From the NCBI RefSeq assembly GCF_002891295.1, contig NZ_LGUI01000004.1, forward strand, positions 372,001 through 436,000: DNA of 64,000 nt, written 5' to 3'. Source of the DNA: Streptomyces eurocidicus (lineage in GTDB: Bacteria; Actinomycetota; Actinomycetes; Streptomycetales; Streptomycetaceae). Positions 59,930-64,000 of this stretch are shown in pieces (positions within the stretch are counted from its first letter, which is position 1; each line of letters opens with the position of its first letter). The notes beneath the pieces are model-generated. The model had not been told where the DNA came from. It saw only the letters and a program-made list of their open reading frames with translations, and did not search any database. The translations under genes and the position numbers were made by a program.

Positions 59930-61570
59930 ATGGAGCTCAAGCCGTCGGCCCACGTCGACACCTTTGCGCGCGACCACCTCCCACCCGCCGGACAGTGGCC
60001 GGACCTCCGCTTCGACCTCGCGGGGGCGGACGGCCCGCGCTACCCCGACCGGCTCAACTGCGGCGCCGAACTGCTGGACGCGACCGTGACCCGGCTCGGC
60101 GGCGGGCGGCCCGCCGTCCACGACGGGGCGGGCGGCCTCTGGTCGTACGGTGAGCTCCAGCGGCACGTCGACCGGATGGCCCGCACCCTCGCCGAGGACC
60201 TCGGGGTGGTCCCCGGCAACCGCGTCCTGCTGCGCGGGCCCACCACGCCCTGGCTCGCCGCCTGCTGGCTCGCGGTGATGAAGGCGGGCGCCGTGGCCGT
60301 GACCGTACTGGCCGCGCAGCGCCCGCAGGAGCTCGCCACGGTCTGCGAACTCGCCCGCGTCCGGCACGCCTTGTGCGACGCGCGGTCGCTCGACGACCTC
60401 GTCAACGCGTCCGTGCCCTCCTTACGGATAACCCCGTACGGAGGAAATTCACCGGCCGACCTTCTGCGGCTCGCGGCGGACAAACCCCCATCGTATGCGG
60501 CGGTGGACACCTCCGCCGACGACGTCGCCCTGATCGCCTTCACCTCCGGCACCACCGGCCGCCCCAAAGGCTGCGTCCACTTCCACCGCGACGTGCTGGC
60601 CGTCGCGGACACCTTCTCCGCGCGCGTGCTGCGCCCCGGCCCCGACGACGTGTTCGCGGGCAGCCCCCCGCTCGGCTTCACCTTCGGCCTCGGCGGCCTG
60701 GTGATCTTCCCGTTACGGGTGGGCGCGGCCACCCTCCTGGCCGACTGGTCGGGCCCGGAAGGGCTCCTGGACGACATCGAACGGCACCGCGTCTCCGTGC
60801 TGTTCACCGCACCGACCGCCTACCGCGCCATGCTCGCCCGCCTGGGCGCCTACGACATCTCCTCCTTACGGCGCTGCGTCTCCGCCGGCGAGCACCTGCC
60901 CGCCGCCCTCTGGCACGCCTGGCAGGAGGCCACCGGCCTGCGCGTCATCAACGGCATCGGCGCCACCGAGATGCTGCACATCTTCATCTCCGCGGCCGGC
61001 GACGCCATCCGCCCCGGCACCACCGGCCTGCCCGTGCCCGGCTACGAGGCGCGCGTGCTCGGCCCGGACGGCGGCCCCGCCGCCGACGGGGAGCCCGGTC
61101 TGCTGGCCGTACGCGGCCCGACCGGCTGCCGCTACCTCGCCGACCCGCGCCAGCGGGACTACGTGCGCGACGGCTGGAACGTCACCGGCGACACCTACGT
61201 CCGGGAGCCGGACGGCTACTTCCGCTACGTGGCCCGCGCCGACGACATGATCGTCTCGGCCGGGTACAACATCGCCGGACCCGAGGTCGAGGAGGCCCTG
61301 CTGCGCCACCCCGACGTGCTGGAGGCGGCCGTCGTGGGCCGCCCGGACGAGCGGCGGGGCGAGATCGTCGTCGCCCACGTGGTGCTGCGGGAGGGGGTGC
61401 CGCGCACCGGGGAGACCGTCGCGGCCTTACGGGAGTTCACCAAAAAGGAGATCGTTCCGTACAAGTGCCCTCGCGAGATCGAGTTCACGGAGGCCCTCCC
61501 CCGCACGCCCACCGGCAAACTCCAGCGCTTCCGGCTCCGTACCGGAGCTTTACAGTTTCCCCGTGACTGA
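59930..61570 (+). CDS. AMP-dependent aryl-CoA ligase (probable 2-aminobenzoate-CoA ligase), five TTA codons
   Basis: A 546-residue ANL-family ligase. The P-loop is AFTSGTTGRPKGCVHFHRD. Other motifs are the A5 segment INGIGATEMLHIF, DGWNVTGDTYVREPDGYF and the hinge/catalytic end LPRTPTGKLQRFRLR with the lysine present. It resembles the benzoate/2-aminobenzoate-CoA ligases (GIGATEMLHIFIS is typical of this subgroup). Its job is activating anthranilate for the monooxygenase/reductase encoded at 62448. Leucine is written TTA at 60422, 60713, 60866, 61427 and 61550, four times in the context TTACGG, so translation should depend on the bldA tRNA. The stop overlaps paaX by 8 nt. Confidence 0.88.
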   Translation: MELKPSAHVDTFARDHLPPAGQWPDLRFDLAGADGPRYPDRLNCGAELLDATVTRLGGGRPAVHDGAGGLWSYGELQRHVDRMARTLAEDLGVVPGNRVLLRGPTTPWLAACWLAVMKAGAVAVTVLAAQRPQELATVCELARVRHALCDARSLDDLVNASVPSLRITPYGGNSPADLLRLAADKPPSYAAVDTSADDVALIAFTSGTTGRPKGCVHFHRDVLAVADTFSARVLRPGPDDVFAGSPPLGFTFGLGGLVIFPLRVGAATLLADWSGPEGLLDDIERHRVSVLFTAPTAYRAMLARLGAYDISSLRRCVSAGEHLPAALWHAWQEATGLRVINGIGATEMLHIFISAAGDAIRPGTTGLPVPGYEARVLGPDGGPAADGEPGLLAVRGPTGCRYLADPRQRDYVRDGWNVTGDTYVREPDGYFRYVARADDMIVSAGYNIAGPEVEEALLRHPDVLEAAVVGRPDERRGEIVVAHVVLREGVPRTGETVAALREFTKKEIVPYKCPREIEFTEALPRTPTGKLQRFRLRTGALQFPRD

Positions 61571-62414
61571 CCAGCAACCACTCCACACCCCTCGGTCCCT
61601 CATCGTCACTTTCTACGGCGCGTACGGGCGCGGGAGCGCCGACCGTCCGGCCGGCCGCCCGGTGCCGATCGCGGCCCTGATCAGGTTGCTGGGCGCCGTG
61701 GGCGTGGACTCGCCCTCGGTGCGGTCGGCGGTGTCCCGGCTCAAACGGCGGGGCCTGCTCGTCGCGGAACCCGCTCCGGACGGCGCGGCGGGCTACGGGC
61801 TGTCGGCCGCCGCACGGCAGTTGCTGGACGACGGCGACCGGCGCGTCTACGGCCGTCCCACGCGGGACACCGGATGGCTGCTGGCCGTCTTCTCGGTGCC
61901 GGAGGAGGAGCGGCACAAGCGGCACCTGCTGCGCTCCCGGCTGTCGCGGCTGGGCTTCGGCGCGGCGGCGCCCGGGGTGTGGATCGCCCCCGCCCATGTC
62001 CACGACGAGACCCGGCACACGCTCGAAAGGCTGGAACTCGCCTCCTACGTCGATCTGTTCAGGGGCTGCCACCTGGGCTTCGAACCGACCGTCGAGGCGG
62101 TCGGCCGCTGGTGGGACCTGTCGGCCCTGGCCAGGCAGCACCGCGCCTTCCTGACCGCCCACGAGCCCGTGCTGCACCGCTGGGCGCGGCGGCGGGCGCT
62201 GCCGCCGCAGGACGCCTACCGGGACTATCTGCTGGCACTGGACTCCTGGCGGCGGCTGCCCTACGCGGATCCGGGGCTGCCGGCGGGGCTGCTGCCCGGG
62301 GACTGGCCGGGCGTGCGGTCGGCGAAGGTGTTCGCGGGCCTGCACGCGCGGTTGCGGGACGCGGGGGCGAGGTTCGTGGAGGGGATCGTCGCCCCGCCGC
62401 GTACCTCCCTGTAG
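61563..62414 (+). CDS. PaaX-family transcriptional regulator
   Basis: A 283-residue regulator, GTG start overlapping the ligase gene by 8 nt. Winged helix at about 10-80 (LIVTFYGAYGRG, then SPSVRSAVSRLKRRGLLV), then a PaaX C-terminal domain (WLLAVFSVPEEERHKRHLLRSRLSRLGFGAAAPGVWIAP). PaaX proteins repress aryl-CoA catabolic genes and respond to the CoA thioester. Here it should sense 2-aminobenzoyl-CoA or a related thioester and control the ligase and neighbouring genes. Confidence 0.9.
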   Translation: MTDQQPLHTPRSLIVTFYGAYGRGSADRPAGRPVPIAALIRLLGAVGVDSPSVRSAVSRLKRRGLLVAEPAPDGAAGYGLSAAARQLLDDGDRRVYGRPTRDTGWLLAVFSVPEEERHKRHLLRSRLSRLGFGAAAPGVWIAPAHVHDETRHTLERLELASYVDLFRGCHLGFEPTVEAVGRWWDLSALARQHRAFLTAHEPVLHRWARRRALPPQDAYRDYLLALDSWRRLPYADPGLPAGLLPGDWPGVRSAKVFAGLHARLRDAGARFVEGIVAPPRTSL

Positions 62415-62447
62415 CCGGCCGCCGCCCGGCGGGTGCGGGCGGTCCGT

Positions 62448-64000
62448 TCAGGCCCGCCTCCCCGTCGGCGGCTTGCGGCTGCCCGCGCGGTAGGGGGCGG
62501 GCCACGGCGCGCCAGGACCCGTATAGCCCTGGTCGGCGGCGGCGTGCAGGGTCCAGTGGGGGTCGTAGAGGTGCGGGCGGGCGAGGGCGCAGAGGTCGGC
62601 GCGGCCCGCCAGGATCAGCGAGTTGACGTCGTCCCAGGAGGAGATGGCGCCGACGGCGATGACCGGGACGCCCGCCTCGTGCCGGACGCGGTCGGCGAAC
62701 GGCGTCTGGTACGAGCGGCCGTAGGCGGGCCGTTCGTGGGGGACGACCTGGCCGGTGGAGACGTCGAGGGCGTCGGCGCCGTGGGCGGCGAAGGCGCGAG
62801 CGACGGCGACCGCGTCCTCGCCGGTGGTGCCGCCGTCCGCCCAGTCCGTGGCGGAGATCCGGACGGTCATGGGCCGGTCGGCGGGCCAGACGGCCCGTAC
62901 GGCGTCGAAGACCTCCAGGGGGTAGCGCAGCCGGCCCGCGAGGTCGCCGCCGTAGGCGTCGGTGCGGTGGTTGGTGAGCGGGGAGAGGAAGGAGGAGAGC
63001 AGGTATCCGTGTGCGCAGTGGAGTTCGAGGAGGTCGAAGCCGGCGCGGGCGGCGGCCTCGGCGGAGCGGACGAACTCCTCGCGGATCCGGGCCATGGCGC
63101 CGGTGGTGAGGGCCCGCGGGGTCTGGCCGACGCCGGGCCGGTAGGGCAGTGGCGAGGGGGCGACGAGGGGCCAGTTGCCGCTGGGGAGCGGGTCGTCGAT
63201 GCCCTCCCACTGGCGCCGGGTGGAGCCCTTGCGGCCGGAGTGGCCGAGCTGGACGCCGAGCGCGGTGCCGGGCGCCTGGGTGTGGACGAAGTCGGTGATA
63301 CGCCGCCAGGCCGTCTCGTGCTCCGGTGCGTAGAGGCCCGCGCAGCCGGGGGTGATCCGGCCCCGGGCGCTGACGCAGACCATCTCGGTCATGACGAGCC
63401 CGGCGCCGCCGAGGGCACGGGCGCCGAGGTGGACGAGGTGGAAGTCGCCGGGGGTGCCGTCGACGGCGGAGTACATGTCCATCGGGGAGACCACGACGCG
63501 GTTGCGCAGGGTCAGGCCGCGCAGCCGGAAGGGCGTGAACATGGGCGGGGTGCCGGGCGGTACGCCGGCTTCCGCCTCGACGGAGGCGACGAAGCCGGGG
63601 TCGCGCAGCCGGAGGTTGTCATGGGTGACGCGGCGGCTGCGGGTGAGGAGGTCGAAGGCGAAGCGGCGCGGCGGACCGCCCGTGTGGAAGGAGAGGTCCT
63701 CGAACCACTCCAGGCTGGCGCGGGCGGCCCGCTGGGTGGACTCGACCACCGGGCGCCGCTCGGCCTCGTACGCGGCGAGGGCCCCGGGGACGTCGGGCCG
63801 CTCCCTGAGGTGGCCGGCGAGCGCCAGGGCGTCCTCGACGGCGAGCTTGGTGCCGGAGCCTATGGAGAAGTGGGCGGTGTGCGCGGCGTCGCCGAGCAGG
63901 ACGGTGTTGCCGTGGGACCAGTGGGCGTTGACGACGGTGCGGAAGGCGGTCCAGGTGGAGCGGTTGGCGCGCAGGGGGCGCCCGCCGAGGGCCTCGGCGA
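62448..64000 (-). CDS. Bifunctional aryl-CoA monooxygenase/reductase (salicylyl-CoA 5-hydroxylase or 2-aminobenzoyl-CoA type), N-terminus off the window
   Basis: About 517 C-terminal residues of a two-domain flavoenzyme. The visible start of the fragment is the end of an FAD aromatic hydroxylase (HGNTVLLGDAAHTAHFSIGSGTKLAVEDA). It continues without a break into an old-yellow-enzyme-like NADH:flavin oxidoreductase domain (MFTPFRLRGLTLRNRVVVSPMD, QLGHSGRKGS, GFDLLELHCAHGYLLSSFLSP, VIAVGAIS, LCALARPHLYDP). This fusion is annotated as salicylyl-CoA 5-hydroxylase/oxidoreductase and includes 2-aminobenzoyl-CoA monooxygenase/reductase, which hydroxylates and then dearomatises the CoA ester. It faces the ligase-paaX operon tail to tail. 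Confidence 0.9.
   Translation of the reverse strand, partial: AEALGGRPLRANRSTWTAFRTVVNAHWSHGNTVLLGDAAHTAHFSIGSGTKLAVEDALALAGHLRERPDVPGALAAYEAERRPVVESTQRAARASLEWFEDLSFHTGGPPRRFAFDLLTRSRRVTHDNLRLRDPGFVASVEAEAGVPPGTPPMFTPFRLRGLTLRNRVVVSPMDMYSAVDGTPGDFHLVHLGARALGGAGLVMTEMVCVSARGRITPGCAGLYAPEHETAWRRITDFVHTQAPGTALGVQLGHSGRKGSTRRQWEGIDDPLPSGNWPLVAPSPLPYRPGVGQTPRALTTGAMARIREEFVRSAEAAARAGFDLLELHCAHGYLLSSFLSPLTNHRTDAYGGDLAGRLRYPLEVFDAVRAVWPADRPMTVRISATDWADGGTTGEDAVAVARAFAAHGADALDVSTGQVVPHERPAYGRSYQTPFADRVRHEAGVPVIAVGAISSWDDVNSLILAGRADLCALARPHLYDPHWTLHAAADQGYTGPGAPWPAPYRAGSRKPPTGRRA

Overview
The window is high-GC actinobacterial DNA and reads as a Streptomyces chromosome. Codon use, GTG/TTG starts, XRE-DUF397 pairs, an Umb-type toxin and an HTH-MurA protein all fit. 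From memory, the backbone (dxs, xylFGH, a Rok7B7-like regulator, ngcEFG, acnA and a second murA) follows the order of a conserved Streptomyces core segment (roughly SCO5998-SCO6013 of S. coelicolor), with accessory blocks inserted into it. No rRNA, tRNA, CRISPR array or intact insertion sequence was seen.

Layout. 1-6237: dxs (cut by the window edge), the xylose ABC importer xylFGH and its ROK regulator, with an inverted-repeat operator. 6238-17703: an accessory island centred on an umbrella-toxin (Umb) locus. It holds a giant ALF-repeat/coiled-coil toxin (umbC) with an overlapping candidate immunity gene, and divergent umbB and umbA. UmbA is a trypsin-like pseudoprotease fused to a lectin-like propeller. 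Also here are a secreted SGNH esterase with five near-identical repeats, an acyltransferase, a secreted ALF-only protein and a decayed ALF fragment. 17867-28328: an XRE/DUF397 pair, the GlcNAc/chitobiose importer ngcEFG, a secreted GH92 mannosidase and a secreted propeller protein. 28404-31425: a second XRE/DUF397 pair and a candidate peptide system made of two paralogous small peptides and a PqqD-M50 membrane protease. 31780-38569: aconitase, an Uma2-type protein, a GntR/DUF1648 pair and an HTH-MurA fusion.

38726-44493: a small, apparently damaged type II ketosynthase cassette (SnoaL-like protein, KASIII-like enzyme, fused KS/CLF with two frameshifts), an oxidoreductase remnant, a DUF1772 membrane protein and a neocarzinostatin-like secreted protein. 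44665-54041: an eight-gene, mostly overlapping operon. Its first four genes match the arginine-to-azomycin (2-nitroimidazole) pathway rohPQRS. It continues into a Rieske protein, a PRMT-like methyltransferase, a very large multicopper oxidase and a DsbA-like protein. 54042-57629: tandem repeats and small stress or regulatory genes (YceI, rhodanese, MarR, MmpS-like, Rmf/CrpP-like). 57630-64000: a probable 2-aminobenzoate (anthranilate) CoA-dependent catabolic cluster. It has RidA, acyl-CoA dehydrogenase, a CoA ligase with five rare TTA codons, a PaaX regulator and the C-terminal part of a bifunctional monooxygenase/reductase.

The most notable systems are the Umb toxin locus with an unclassified toxin/immunity pair, the extended azomycin operon and the PqqD-M50 peptide locus. 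Names rest on recognised motifs and remembered family members; no database search was run.
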